DNA of 31,975 nt, taken from positions 1-31,975 of the forward strand of contig JAIPJR010000029.1 in NCBI GenBank assembly GCA_021734045.1, read 5' to 3'. The notes under the pieces were generated by a model. It worked only from the letters and a program-made list of their open reading frames with translations. It was not told where the DNA came from and did not search any database. The stretch's first letter is position 1. Each line of letters opens with the position of its first letter. Both the position numbers and the translations under genes were made by a program. Shown in pieces: positions 31,917-31,975 of the stretch. Origin of the DNA: Fidelibacterota bacterium. GTDB taxonomy: Bacteria > Fidelibacterota > UBA8477.

Positions 31917-31975
31917 TTTGATAAAGTAACCCGTGCTGGTGTAAATTCGCATAGAGAATGTTTTTTGAGGGAAGT

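Noticed and set aside
1-31975. CRISPR arrays, tRNA or rRNA genes
   Set aside because: No regularly spaced direct repeats with unique spacers and no cloverleaf or rRNA motifs were found in the gaps.

Overview
The window looks like a piece of a chromosome from a Gram-negative bacterium of the Fibrobacterota-Chlorobiota-Bacteroidota (FCB) group, possibly an uncultured lineage near Neomarinimicrobiota, Calditrichota or KSB1. The support is a PorV/PorQ-type outer-membrane protein, a secreted subtilase with a type IX secretion (T9SS) C-terminal domain, an LptD of the large OstA-fused form, and many lipoproteins. Phylum placement is inference; there is no rRNA or tRNA gene here.

Layout. The left edge (1-463) holds an IS21-like terminal repeat array next to the 3' remnant of a nucleotidyltransferase gene. 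Housekeeping and hypothetical genes follow: valS (+), a lipoprotein polysaccharide deacetylase (-), a DUF4139 secreted protein with recG (+), and a DUF1844 gene with nfo (+). Then come a URO-D-type methyltransferase with a corrinoid protein (+), a PorV/PorQ-like protein (-), tnaA with a T9SS subtilase (+), and ssb (+). Several gaps (3128-3786, 4670-4905, 8454-8604, 11903-12065) are filled with short interspersed repeats rather than genes.

The most interesting part is 16980-26185. A strong consensus promoter and a structured leader precede eight closely packed genes on the + strand: a lipoprotein, a YbgF-like TPR lipoprotein, a second coiled-coil/TPR protein, an outer-membrane-like protein with C-terminal TPRs, MotA, MotB, a FliF-like ring protein and FliG. 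The FliF-like protein lacks RBM1 and RBM2. It keeps a split RBM3 (FliF_C) core, a C-terminal membrane segment and a FliG-binding-like tail, and it gains a long proline-rich insert and a roughly 180-residue coiled coil that should be periplasmic. No flagellar export, rod, hook or filament gene is present. I infer a stripped-down, ion-driven rotary or torque-transmitting envelope machine: a PomA/PomB-like stator working on FliG and FliF-like parts and coupled to periplasmic and outer-membrane TPR proteins. It may serve gliding, surface transport or envelope energisation.

The right end is a minus-strand operon, rarA - lptD - upp, converging on the motor operon with a bidirectional-looking hairpin between them. 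Other points of note are an nfo gene without a canonical start codon that sits in frame behind an amber stop, a perfect 18-bp palindrome in front of tnaA, and a long three-segment hairpin at the 3' end of ssb.
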